From Mycobacterium gordonae (GTDB lineage Bacteria > Actinomycetota > Actinomycetes > Mycobacteriales > Mycobacteriaceae): DNA of 64,000 nt. The stretch is taken from the NCBI RefSeq assembly GCF_017086405.1, contig NZ_CP070973.1, positions 1,860,001 through 1,924,000 on the forward strand, in the 5' to 3' direction. A model generated the notes under the pieces. That model was not told the DNA's origin and did not search any database. It was given only the letters and a program-made list of their open reading frames with translations. The translations under genes were made by a program, and so were the position numbers. The stretch's first letter is position 1; every line of letters begins with the position of its first letter. Below are positions 9,143 to 18,700 of this stretch, piece by piece.

Positions 9143-9736
9143 GTGACCACAATCGATCTCTACCTCGATCCGGTATGTCCGTTCTCCTGGGTGACTTCGC
9201 GCTGGCTGCTCGATGCCGCGGAGAGGACGGACCGGCCGGTCATGCTGCGGCAGATGAACCTGGCGGTCCTCAACGAGGGACAGCAAGAGGGAGAGGAAAC
9301 TGACGCGGCGCACCAGCGGATGTACGAACGGTCCCGGCGATTGGGCCGCGTATTCGCAGCGGTCACCGATCGCTACGGTCCGGAGGCGTTCGCCAGGTTG
9401 TATGAGCCGATCGGTACCCGGCTTCACGTCCAGAAAGACGAGGTCACACTAGGCGTGGCCGCCGATTTGCTCGGCGATCTGGGCTTCGAGGCGTCGTTGG
9501 CGCAGGCTCTGGACGAGCCCGAACGCGACGAGGCTGTCAGGCGGGTTCATGCAGACAGCCAGGACACCCTTGGTGACGAAGCCGGCAGCCCGATCATCGC
9601 GATCGGCGGCCGCGCCTTTTTCGGCCCGGTCCTGACCGGTCTGCCCAGTCTTGGCGACCGCGTCGTGCTGCTCGACGCGATAGTCAGCGTCGCGAGTGTC
9701 CCGGAGTTCGCGGCCCTGCAGCGCCCACGCGGGTAG
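9143..9736 (+). CDS. DsbA-like thioredoxin-fold protein, Rv2466c family
   Basis: A 197-aa DsbA/FrnE-type protein resembling the M. tuberculosis mycothiol-dependent reductase Rv2466c: DLYLDPVCPFSWVTSRWLLD at the N-terminus, NLAVLNEG in the helical insertion, and GSPIIAIGGRAFFGPVLTGL before the C-terminus. In Rv2466c the active site is CPWC; here it is C12-P-F-S15, so only the nucleophilic Cys remains. That suggests a monothiol mechanism (mycothiolated intermediate) or loss of disulfide exchange. GTG start with AGGGGGA upstream. The gene is separate from the ctaD relic and the downstream membrane protein. Confidence 0.8.
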   Translation: MTTIDLYLDPVCPFSWVTSRWLLDAAERTDRPVMLRQMNLAVLNEGQQEGEETDAAHQRMYERSRRLGRVFAAVTDRYGPEAFARLYEPIGTRLHVQKDEVTLGVAADLLGDLGFEASLAQALDEPERDEAVRRVHADSQDTLGDEAGSPIIAIGGRAFFGPVLTGLPSLGDRVVLLDAIVSVASVPEFAALQRPRG

Positions 9737-9800
9737 ACACACCGGATGGGCATCCGCAAGTACTCCCCGGAACTCCAATTCGACACCTATTATTCGTCCG

Positions 9801-11150
9801 GTGTTCATCGGCGAGGAGCAGCGAGCGCAATGGCGTTCCCGTGCGCCCCGGCTCGGTGCGGCGTCTGCAGTCGCGATGATCGCGATGGTGCTGATCGCAC
9901 TGCAGATCACCGCGACCGGCGCAGGTTTCGTGGGTCCGTTGCGCAGCCTGGCCGGCGATTACGTCGACACCCCGACGTCGGCGACCGTGCCCTGGGTGGG
10001 ACTCGGGGTGGCGATGGTCGGGTTATCGGCGCGGTACCGGGTGTGGTCGTTGTCGGTGGCCGCGACTCTCGATCTGGTTTTCGCCGCCGTGCGGCTGGCG
10101 CGCGGCGGTGCGTGGACGCTCGGCAACGGGCCGCTGATCGTGCTGACCGGACTGGCGGTGATCGTGGGGTGGCGGCGCTGGGCCAGGGCCGAACACGGCA
10201 CCGCGTTACGCGGAATCGCATTCGGTCTGCTGCTCATCATCGCCACCAAGGTCGGCGATGCCTGGTTGCGCATCACCGCGATCGTCCGGCCGGTAGTCCT
10301 GGACGAGTACGCCCTGTTGGCCGATCACGCACTGGCGCAACCGTCCTGGCTGTTGGGCCGGCTCGTCCACGCGGGCGGGCCGCTGCTGAGCGCGGCGTTT
10401 CACTGGGTGTACATCGAGTTGCCCGTCGCGGCCATGGTGGTTGCCGTCTACCAGCTGCGCAACGTCAGCACCGGCGGCTGGCCGCGTCACTTCCTCATAC
10501 CGACGTTCCTGGTCCTGGGCCTCATCGGGCCGCTGATCTACGTGTTCTTTCCGCTGGTGGGTCCAGACTTCGCCTTCGGAAGTGCGGGCAGGGGATTCGA
10601 ACTCGGCGACTTCTGGCCGCACGCCGTGCCGCGGATCAACCTGTCGCCGCGAGCGATTGCCTTCGACGGATCAACCCCGCGCAACTGCATGCCGTCGATG
10701 CACACCGCTTGGGCGCTGGCGGTTTTCCTGCACTCCCGCGGCGGGCCCCGTTGGCTGCGGATGGGCGGCACGCTGTGGCTGGCGTGCACCATCGCGGCGA
10801 CCCTGGGCTTCGGGTACCACTATGGCGTTGATCTGCTGGCGGGTGGGGTGCTGTGCCTGACTGTGGAGTCCGCGCTGCGGGAACCTGTTCGGGACAGGAC
10901 ATGGTGGCGGGTTGCGATGACCGGCTTCGGCGCCGCGTTCCTGGCCGCGCTGTTGGTGTGCTGCCGCTATTTCGCTCAGGACATGGCGCGCTACTCGGTG
11001 CCGTTCGGTGTGCTCATCATCGGCACGCTGGTGACATTCTGCGCCGCTTTCTACGCGACCTATTTCGCCCGGCCGGCCGAGTCGGCGATGGAAAGAGGTC
11101 TGACCGTCCCCGGCGTGTTCGTCGGTCAGGGTTCGTCGGTCGCGTCCTGA
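9801..11150 (+). CDS. PAP2-type integral membrane phosphatase/phosphotransferase
   Basis: A roughly 449-aa polytopic membrane protein with about ten hydrophobic segments. The C-terminal half carries PAP2 acid-phosphatase-like motifs: TPRNCMPSMHTAWALAVFLH (the PSxxH motif) and GFGYHYGVDLLAGG (the SRxxxxxHxxxD-like motif with H and D). This pattern is shared with the inositolphosphotransferase/phosphatidate phosphatase branch (PAP2_3). It probably removes or transfers a phospho group on a lipid at the outer membrane face. The frame is open from 9696; I placed the start at GTG 9801 because the upstream part overlaps the previous gene and lacks hydrophobic character. The exact start is uncertain. 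Confidence 0.72.
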   Translation: MFIGEEQRAQWRSRAPRLGAASAVAMIAMVLIALQITATGAGFVGPLRSLAGDYVDTPTSATVPWVGLGVAMVGLSARYRVWSLSVAATLDLVFAAVRLARGGAWTLGNGPLIVLTGLAVIVGWRRWARAEHGTALRGIAFGLLLIIATKVGDAWLRITAIVRPVVLDEYALLADHALAQPSWLLGRLVHAGGPLLSAAFHWVYIELPVAAMVVAVYQLRNVSTGGWPRHFLIPTFLVLGLIGPLIYVFFPLVGPDFAFGSAGRGFELGDFWPHAVPRINLSPRAIAFDGSTPRNCMPSMHTAWALAVFLHSRGGPRWLRMGGTLWLACTIAATLGFGYHYGVDLLAGGVLCLTVESALREPVRDRTWWRVAMTGFGAAFLAALLVCCRYFAQDMARYSVPFGVLIIGTLVTFCAAFYATYFARPAESAMERGLTVPGVFVGQGSSVAS

Positions 11151-11339
11151 CGCACACCCTGGCGAAATTTGCTGCAGCAGAACAAATTCGCTCGCAAGGC
11201 CCGGATGGTGCCCGCCATTGCACCGCCGACCCCAGGCTTTAGTCGGCACCGGGGACGTCTTCGCGCCGGGGGCGACATGGGCGGCGCCGGCAGCGACAAC
11301 TGGCTTATCTTCGGCTCGGCGCTCGGCATGGACATGAGC

Positions 11340-11658
11340 CGCCATGAGCATCGACGGACCCACCGGCGACACCTGGCGCGGCCCGTCGATCACCTTGGGC
11401 AGGTTCCCGGTGTGCATCGGAAACATCGTCACGCCGAGTTCAGCGGCCAGTTGCACGACCCGGTGGTGGTCGTGGCCGATCCACTGCCCGCCGAGGTCGA
11501 AGCGCGACCCCAGGACGCTGGTCTGACCAAGGACTCGGCCACCCATCCGATCGGCGGCTTACAGGACGACGACGTCGACGCCCCGGCAATGCAGCTCGCG
11601 CGCCGCCGTCGGCCCCGACAGACCGGCGCCCACCACCGCAACCTCCGAGTCCTGCACG
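11340..11658 (-). pseudogene. flavin amine oxidase N-terminal fragment with in-frame stop
   Basis: The minus strand reads DSEVAVVGAGLSGPTAAREL, a classic FAD-binding GxGxxG motif, then CRGVDVVVL, then an in-frame TAA, then AADRMGGRVLGQ, FDLGGQWIGHDHHRVVQLA and LGVTMFPMHTG in the same frame. This is the first ~110 residues of an amine oxidase of the MAO/AofH type. A single stop codon replaces the Glu/Gln of the usual 'VLEA.DR.GGR' motif, and homology ends near 11340 with nothing of the catalytic or C-terminal domain. It is therefore a dead fragment, different in sequence from the two intact amine oxidases later in the window. Confidence 0.82.
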
Positions 11659-11715
11659 CGGGGCCCTCCGAAGTCAGGTCTGGCGTCCCACCCTACGAAG
11701 GGGTGGAATAGGCGT

Positions 11716-13140
11716 GTGAAGCGACTCAACGGTGTGGATGCCCTGATGCTGTACACCGAGACGCCCGAGATCCATATGCACACGCTGAAGATCGGCATCC
11801 TCGATGTGTCGAACATGGCCCAGGACTTCAGCTTTGAGATGTTCCGTGCGGTTGGCTATCAACGGCTCATGGCGCTGGAGCCGCTGCGCTACCAGCTGCT
11901 GGACATCCCGCTGAAACTGCACCACCCCATGTGGGTGGTCAACGACGACATCGATCTCGATTATCACGTACGCCGCGCGCGGGTGCCGGCGCCCGGCGGG
12001 CGCCGCGAACTCGACGAGCTGATCGGCCACATCGCGAGCACGCCGCTGCGCCGCGACCACCCGTTGTGGGAGATGTACGTCGCCGAGGGGCTGGCTGGTG
12101 ACCGCATCGCCATCATCCACAAGGTCCACCACGTGCTGGCCGACGGGATGGCGTCGGCTAACCAGATGGCGCAGGCGATATCTGCGCACCAGCCGCAACC
12201 GCGGCGGGGGCCGCATGAGGTGCCCACCCGCTCGCATCTGCTCAAGGCCGCTGCCCGGGACCACGTCGGGCTCGTCCGCAAACTCCCGCGTCTGGTCAAC
12301 GAGACGGCCTCCGGAGTATCTCGGGTACGGCGCCGATCGAAGGAGCGCGGCGCGCACCCCGACCTCGCCCGCAATTTCGCGCCGCCGCCCTGCTTCATCA
12401 ATCACCGGGTCGGGCCGGGTCGCCGGTTCGCGACCGCGCCGCTGGCGATGGCCGACGTCAAGGAGACCAGCAAGCATCTCGGCGTCACCCTCAACGACGT
12501 CGTGCTGGCGATGGTGGCCGGGGCGCTACGCCGACTGCTGTTGCGCTACGACGGCCGCGCCGATGTCCCGCTGATCGCCGGGGTGCCGGTGAGCTACAAC
12601 CCGTCACCAGACCGCCTGGCGGGCAATGAATTCACGTATATGACCCCGTCGCTGCCGGTGCACATCGCGGACCCGATGCAACGAGTGCGGATCACGGCGA
12701 TGGCGACCAAGATCGCCAAGGAGAACCACCAGTTGCTCGGGCCGACCGTGCTGCCCGCCTGGATGTCCTATCTGCCGACGGCATTGGCGCCGCGCATTTT
12801 TCGGACGCAGGCTCGACGGATGGAGTCGGCCAACGTCATGAACCTGGTCGTCTCGAACGTCCCGGGGCCACGCGAACGAGGCTGCATCGAGGGAGCGACG
12901 CTCAGCGAAATCTATTCGGTCGGACCGATCGTCGCCGGCAGCGGCATGAACATCACGGTGTGGAGCTACGTCGACCAACTGGCCGTCTCGGTGCTCACCG
13001 ATGAAGTCACCCTCGAAGACCCGCACGAGGCCACCGACGCGCTGATCGACGCCTTCCGCGAACTGCGCAGCGCCGCGGGGCTTTCTGACGCTCTCCGGCC
13101 GGTCGCAGCGACGTTGCCAGTGGCTGCGGCAACACGTTGA
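11716..13140 (+). CDS. wax ester synthase/diacylglycerol acyltransferase (WS/DGAT)
   Basis: A 474-aa member of the mycobacterial WS/DGAT (tgs) family, which esterifies acyl-CoA to diacylglycerol or alcohols for storage lipid. The N-terminus KRLNGVDALMLYTETPEIHM is the family start. The catalytic HHxxxDG motif is HHVLADG at residues 138-144. LNDVVLAMVAGALRRLL and the C-terminal NLVVSNVPGPRE are the other family blocks. GTG start. The following membrane gene starts within 10 bases, so the two are probably co-transcribed. Length is normal and no lesion is seen. The substrate could be diacylglycerol or a wax alcohol; sequence alone does not decide. Confidence 0.93.
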   Translation: MKRLNGVDALMLYTETPEIHMHTLKIGILDVSNMAQDFSFEMFRAVGYQRLMALEPLRYQLLDIPLKLHHPMWVVNDDIDLDYHVRRARVPAPGGRRELDELIGHIASTPLRRDHPLWEMYVAEGLAGDRIAIIHKVHHVLADGMASANQMAQAISAHQPQPRRGPHEVPTRSHLLKAAARDHVGLVRKLPRLVNETASGVSRVRRRSKERGAHPDLARNFAPPPCFINHRVGPGRRFATAPLAMADVKETSKHLGVTLNDVVLAMVAGALRRLLLRYDGRADVPLIAGVPVSYNPSPDRLAGNEFTYMTPSLPVHIADPMQRVRITAMATKIAKENHQLLGPTVLPAWMSYLPTALAPRIFRTQARRMESANVMNLVVSNVPGPRERGCIEGATLSEIYSVGPIVAGSGMNITVWSYVDQLAVSVLTDEVTLEDPHEATDALIDAFRELRSAAGLSDALRPVAATLPVAAATR

Positions 13141-13145
13141 CGGCA

Positions 13146-13790
13146 ATGGAAGCGCAGGGCTGGCACCGGCACGTCGTCACTCGGCTGATCGTGGCAGGAC
13201 TCGTCGGCGCCGCGGCGGTGTCGTTGTTCGTGACAAGATCAGGGTGGGCGTACGCACCGAGTGTGGGTTGGATTGCCGCGGCCTTGGTGTATCTGGTGTG
13301 GACGTGGATTGTCGTGCTGCCGATGGACGCCGAGCGCACGCGCGAACACGTGGTGCCCGAGGACCCGCCGACCGGCTGGCTGATCGACGTGGTGATCCTG
13401 TCGGCGAGTGTGGCGAGTTTGGCCGGGGTGGCGCATCTGCTCACCGCGAGCTCGAAGTCGGGAGTGGAGAAGAATATCGCTGCGGGGACCGGGGTGGTCT
13501 GCATCGCCGTCGCGTGGTGCGTCGTGCACACCGTATTCAGCATCCGCTATGCCGATGTCTACTACTCGAACTCGGCCAGCGGCATCGACTTCAGCGGCAC
13601 CGAGACCCCCCGCTTCCTGGATTTCTTCTACCTCGGATTCACCATCGGAATGACCTACCAGGTGTCTGACACCACGCTGCAGACACCGCAGCTGCGGCGC
13701 ATTGCGCTGTGCCAGGCGCTGCTGTCCTATCTGTTCGGGGCGGTTATTCTGGCCGTCACCATCAATCTTGTTGTTGGGCTGAGTAATTGA
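13146..13790 (+). CDS. DUF1345 family membrane protein
   Basis: A 214-aa integral membrane protein with about five hydrophobic helices. Family features are SASVASLAGVAHLL, IAVAWCVVHTVFSIRYADVYY and FLDFFYLGFTIGMTYQVSDT, the most conserved block of DUF1345. The family resembles a voltage-gated-channel-like fold but has no assigned biochemical role. An alternative TTG start at 13137 would overlap the WS/DGAT stop codon. The downstream SnoaL-like gene follows after 14 bases. No function should be assigned beyond membrane location. Confidence 0.78.
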   Translation: MEAQGWHRHVVTRLIVAGLVGAAAVSLFVTRSGWAYAPSVGWIAAALVYLVWTWIVVLPMDAERTREHVVPEDPPTGWLIDVVILSASVASLAGVAHLLTASSKSGVEKNIAAGTGVVCIAVAWCVVHTVFSIRYADVYYSNSASGIDFSGTETPRFLDFFYLGFTIGMTYQVSDTTLQTPQLRRIALCQALLSYLFGAVILAVTINLVVGLSN

Positions 13791-13804
13791 CGAAGGGATC
13801 GCTC

Positions 13805-14209
13805 ATGGCCGGTACCGACCAGCGCGCGCATCAGGAGGCCCGGAAGGCTCGCGTCATCGAGCACATGCAGAGCGAGAACGTCCAGGACTGGGATCGGACG
13901 ATGGCGACGTTCAGCCACCCGCGCTACGAGCTGCCCGATGGGACGGTGTTCGACGGCGCCGACGAGGTGATGCGGTACTGGGTCGATGGTCGTACGCTGG
14001 TGCCCGATCAGACCAACGAGCTGATCGAGCTCACCCACCTCGACGACGGGCAGGTGCAGATCGAGTTCTGGCTGCGCGGCACCCCGACCACGGCGACAGA
14101 GCCGTTCGAGGTGCGGCTGTGGGCGGTGTTCGGCTTCGACGACGCCGACCTGATCACCGGCGAGCGCGTCTTCGTCCAGCCGCCGACGGCCGGGCAGATC
14201 GCGGGATGA
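13805..14209 (+). CDS. SnoaL/NTF2-like protein
   Basis: A 134-aa protein predicted to adopt the cone-shaped NTF2-like fold: an N-terminal helix (QEARKARVIEHMQSENVQDW), then FSHPRYELPDGTVFDGADEV and a strand-rich end with VQIEFWLRGT and LWAVFGFDDADLITGERVF. Such proteins act as small isomerases/cyclases or carry no known reaction. GAAGGGATC lies just upstream of the ATG. A TTG at 13787, overlapping the previous stop, is possible but less likely. It sits in the WS/DGAT-DUF1345-SnoaL-MFS run, all on the plus strand with short gaps. Confidence 0.7.
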   Translation: MAGTDQRAHQEARKARVIEHMQSENVQDWDRTMATFSHPRYELPDGTVFDGADEVMRYWVDGRTLVPDQTNELIELTHLDDGQVQIEFWLRGTPTTATEPFEVRLWAVFGFDDADLITGERVFVQPPTAGQIAG

Positions 14210-14244
14210 TGTTTCTGAAATCCATCTGACGGGAACGAGGACGT

Positions 14245-15699
14245 GTGCCGAATAGTGAGGAGCAACCGGGTCCGATCCGCAGCCTGATCCCCGCCCGCAT
14301 CGATCGGCTGCCCTGGTCGCCGTTCCACACCCGCATGGTGGTGGCGCTCGGCGTGGCCTGGATCCTCGACGGCCTGGAGATCACCGTGGCCAGTGCGGTG
14401 GCCGAAACCTTGACCGAACCGCAGACATTGCATCTGTCCTCGGCCGCCGTCGGATTCGTCGCCACCGTCTATCTGGCGGGGGAGGTGGCCGGGGCGCTGT
14501 TTTTCGGGCGCCTGTCCGACAAGCTGGGCCGGCGCAACCTGTTCATGGTCACGCTCGGTGTCTACCTGCTCGGCAGTGCGCTCACCGCGGCGACGCTGGG
14601 CAACAACCCGGCCTGGATCGCCTTTCTCTATGCAACGCGGTTCATCGCCGGAATGGGCATCGGCGGGGAGTACGCAGCCATCAACTCGGCGATCGACGAG
14701 CTGATTCCGGCGCGCTTCCGCGGCCGCGTCGACATCGCCGTCAACGGCACTTACTGGGCCGGGGCGGTCCTGGGCACGCTGGGCACCTTCGTCTTCCTGA
14801 AAGCGATCGACCTGAGCCTGGGCTGGCGCCTGGCGTTTCTGCTAGGCCCGGTACTGGCTTCGGTGATCCTGCTGGTGCGGCGCAATCTGCCGGAAAGCCC
14901 GCGCTGGCAGGTCATGAACGGCCGCACCGAAGACGCCGAACGCACCATCTCCCACATCGAGGAGGAGGTGCGCGCCAGCGGGGCCACTCTGCCGCCGGTC
15001 GAGGAGTCCACTGCCATCGAGTTGCGACCCGCACAGGAGATCGGCTACGTCGCGTTGACGCGCGTGCTGTTCCGCGAGTACCCCAGCCGCGCCGTGTTGG
15101 GCGCGGCGCTGATGATCAGCCAGTCCTTCCTCTACAACGCGATCTTCTTCACCTACACCCTGGTGCTGGGCAAATTCTACGGCGTGCCCTCGGCCTCGAC
15201 ACCGCTGTATCTGATCGCGTTCGCCGTGGGAAACCTGTTGGGCCCGTTGACCATCGGGCACTTCTTCGACACCATCGGCCGACGCAAGATGATCGCCGGA
15301 ACGTATCTGCTCTCGGGGCTGCTGCTGGCGCTGAGCGCGGGGTTGTTCCAGGCCGGCGCACTCAACGCGATCACCCAGACCATCGCCTGGTGTGTCATCT
15401 TCTATATCGCCTCGGCCGGGGCCAGCGCGGCCTACCTCACCGTCAGCGAGATCTTCCCGCTCGAGGTCCGCGCCAAGGCGATCGCGGTGTTCTTCGCCAT
15501 CGCACAATGTTTCGGCGCGCTGGGCCCGGTTATCTACGGCGCACTGATCGGCGACGGCTCCCGGCCGCTGCTGCTCTTCCTGGGTTATCTGCTGGGCGCG
15601 GCCGTGATGATCGCCGGTGGCCTGGTCGCATGGTTCCTCGCCGTCGACGCCGAGGGGAAATCCCTGGAAGACATCGCCACACCGCTGGCCGCCAGGTGA
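14245..15699 (+). CDS. MFS transporter, metabolite:H+ symporter type
   Basis: A 484-aa major facilitator with twelve predicted helices. The first helix has WILDGLEITVASAVAETL, the D in helix 1 being typical of the aromatic-acid/metabolite:proton symporter group. Loop 2-3 has GRLSDKLGRRNLFMVTLG, the MFS signature. IGGEYAAINSAIDELIPAR resembles the sugar/AAHS 'GGE' motif. The second half repeats the signature as FFDTIGRRKMIAGTYL. The substrate is probably a small organic acid but is not determinable. GTG start with AACGAGG upstream. Gene is intact and 35 bases after the SnoaL-like gene. Confidence 0.88.
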   Translation: MPNSEEQPGPIRSLIPARIDRLPWSPFHTRMVVALGVAWILDGLEITVASAVAETLTEPQTLHLSSAAVGFVATVYLAGEVAGALFFGRLSDKLGRRNLFMVTLGVYLLGSALTAATLGNNPAWIAFLYATRFIAGMGIGGEYAAINSAIDELIPARFRGRVDIAVNGTYWAGAVLGTLGTFVFLKAIDLSLGWRLAFLLGPVLASVILLVRRNLPESPRWQVMNGRTEDAERTISHIEEEVRASGATLPPVEESTAIELRPAQEIGYVALTRVLFREYPSRAVLGAALMISQSFLYNAIFFTYTLVLGKFYGVPSASTPLYLIAFAVGNLLGPLTIGHFFDTIGRRKMIAGTYLLSGLLLALSAGLFQAGALNAITQTIAWCVIFYIASAGASAAYLTVSEIFPLEVRAKAIAVFFAIAQCFGALGPVIYGALIGDGSRPLLLFLGYLLGAAVMIAGGLVAWFLAVDAEGKSLEDIATPLAAR

Positions 15700-15710
15700 G
15701 GTCATACTGA

Positions 15711-18700
15711 GTGTCCAGTTCTGATGACAGGAGAGGGGCGCCGGTGGTCTTCCGCGCCGACCAGCAGATAGGCCGCGATCTGGCTGCCGTCGACTGGGCG
15801 TCCACTCCGCTCGGGCCAGCTGAGGAATGGCCGCAGAGCCTGCGCACCGCCGTCGACATCCTGCTGTCCTCCCAGTTCTCGATGTGGATGGGATGGGGGC
15901 CGGAGCTCACCTTCTTCTGCAATGCGGCCTACCGCCGGGACACCCTCGGCCGCAAGTACCCGTGGGCGCTGGGCCGGCCGGCCAGCGAGGTGTGGGCTGA
16001 AATCTGGGCGGATATCGCTCCGCGGGTTGAGCGTGTCCTGACCGAGGGTGAGGCGACCTGGGACGAGGCGTTGATGCTCATCCTGGGGCGGTCCGGCTAT
16101 CCCGAAGAGACGTACCACACGTTCTCCTACAGCCCGCTGCGCGATGACGAGGCACGCGTCGTCGGTCTGCTCTGCGTGGTCAGCGAGGACACCGAAAGAG
16201 TGATCGCGCAGCGGCGGATGGCGACCCTGCGCGATCTGGGTTCGGACCCGAGCGTCGTTCGCACCGAGCGGCAGATGCTGGACTTCGCCGCCGACCAGCT
16301 CAGCAAGAACCCGTACGATCTCCCCTTCACGCTGACCTACCTGTTCGGCGAGCAGGGCGGCGCACACCTGGCCGGGGTGAGTGGCATCGCGGTCGGGCAC
16401 CCGGCGGCACCCGAAGAACTGCCGGGTGGCGTCGTCTCGCTGTGGCCGACGGAGAAGGTGGCCAGCGGTGAGTGGGAGCTGGTCGAACTGGACGGTGCCG
16501 CAATGAGTTTGCCCACCGGCGCGTGGCCCGAGCCGCCCAAACAGGCGCTGGCGGTGCCGTTGCTGCAGCAGGGTGGGCCGCCGGTCGGCTTCCTGGTCGC
16601 GGGGCTCAACCGGTACCGGGAACTCGACGACGGCTATCGCGGTTTCGTCGAACTGGCGGCCGGCTACCTCGCGGCCGGGGTGAGCAGCGTGCGCAGCTAC
16701 CAGGCTCAGCAGCAGCGCGCCGAGGAGCTCGCTGAGCTGGACCGCGCGAAAACCACCTTTTTCTCCAATATCAGCCACGAATTCCGTACCCCGCTCACCC
16801 TGATCCTGGGACCGATCGACGAATTGCGCAGCCGCGCCGACGGCTTCGACGAACGAGCTCGCCAGGAACTGGAGCTGGTGCACCGCAACGGATTACGGCT
16901 GGCCAAGCTGGTCAACACGCTGCTCGATTTCTCGCGCATCGAGGCGGGGCGGATGCGGGCCCGGTTCGAGCCGGTGGATCTGGCATCCGTTACCGCGGAA
17001 TTGGCCAGCGTGTTCCGGTCGGCGATCGACCAGGCCGGACTGACGTTCACGGTGGACTGTCCACCGCTTGACGAACCGGTGTACCTGGACCGTGAGATGT
17101 GGGAGAAGGTGGTGCTCAACCTGCTCTCGAACGCGTTGAAGTTCACCTTCGACGGAGCGATCACCGTACGGGTGGCCCGCGACGGCGGGCAGGCGGTCCT
17201 CACCGTCTCCGACACCGGGGTAGGGATTTCCGCGGCCGAAATGCCGCGGCTGTTCGAACGTTTCCATCGCATCGAGACCACCCGTGCGCGGTCCACCGAG
17301 GGCAGCGGCATCGGTCTGGCCCTGGTGATGGAATTGGTCGGTTTGCACGGTGGCAGCATCTCGGCCGACAGCACCGAGGGTGCGGGCACCACCTTCACCA
17401 TCCGACTTCCCTTCGGCGCCGGTCATCTGCCACCCGAGGAGCTGGCCGAGCCGCAGGGCACCAGCCGGGCCGCCGGTCCGGTATCCGAGCCGTATGTGCA
17501 GGAGGCCCTGCGCTGGTTGCCGGGCGAATCCGGGATGGCGGCGCCCGTCCTGGCGGCGCTGCCGGCCCAGAGTGGGGGCAGCGGCGTGCGGGCGCGGGTG
17601 CTAATCGCCGACGACAACCTGGACATGCGGAAGTATCTGTCGAACCTGCTGGGAGCATCCGGTTACGACGTGACCGGCGTCGGGGACGGGCGTCAGGCGC
17701 TGGAAGCCATTCGCGCCCAGGTCCCCGATCTGGTGATCAGCGACGTGATGATGCCCGGGCTGGATGGACTGCAGCTGCTGGCCGCGTTGCGCGCCGACCC
17801 GCGCACCGCGGCGTTGCCCGTGCTGCTGCTCTCGGCGCGGGCCGGACAGGAAGCCTCCATCGAGGGGCTGTTGGCCGGCGCCGACGACTACCTGGTCAAG
17901 CCCTTCGTCGCCGCCGAACTGCTGGCCCGGGTGCGCGCCAACGTCGAACTGGCGCGGATGCGTAACTATCACGCCCGGTGGCGCACCGCTCTGGTGGACT
18001 CGCTGCAGGAAGCCTTCTTCGTCATCGACGAAGACGGCACCGTCATCGAGATCAACGCCGCTTTCGCCGACATCCTCGGCTACGGTCCCGAGGGACTCCC
18101 GTACCAGGCACCCCACGCGTGGTGGCCGGACCCCGACGCCGATGTCACGGCCCGGCAGCTGGTCGAGAGCGAATTCGCCAAGTCGCTCAATGAATCTCAC
18201 GGCAGCCTGAGCATCCCGGTCACCCACCGCGACGGGCACCGGCTGTGGATCGCGGTCACCTTCAACCACGCGCACGATCCCGACTCCGGGCGTCAGGTCA
18301 TGGTCGGCACATTCCGCGACGTCACCGCGGAGCACTACGCCGTGCAGAGCCAGAGTGCGCTTGCCGAGCTCAATCAGCAACTGGTGCAAGCCGATACCAT
18401 GACCGAAGCGCTGCAAGGCGCCGCCGAGGTGCTGCGCCGGGTGTGGCAGGCGCGGCGCGTGCTGGCGGTGACCTTCGCCACCGGCTCGGCCACCGAACGC
18501 GCACCGCAGGTGGTCTGTGCGGGGGAGCCGACCCAGTGGGCCGACCTTTCCCCGCGGCAACGGCAGCAGATCGAGTCGCTGCGGGAAACCGACCTGCTCA
18601 GCACCGCGACCGTCGATGCGGGCACGGCCGGTATCGCCTCGCAGCATCCCCGGGGGCTGCTGGTCATCTGGGCCGAACTGTCCGAGCACCGGCGGTTCAC

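Noticed and set aside
9746..10831. 361-codon plus-strand frame overlapping the PAP2-type gene
   Set aside because: Arg-rich shadow frame; the overlapping frame has clear membrane helices and PAP2 motifs.
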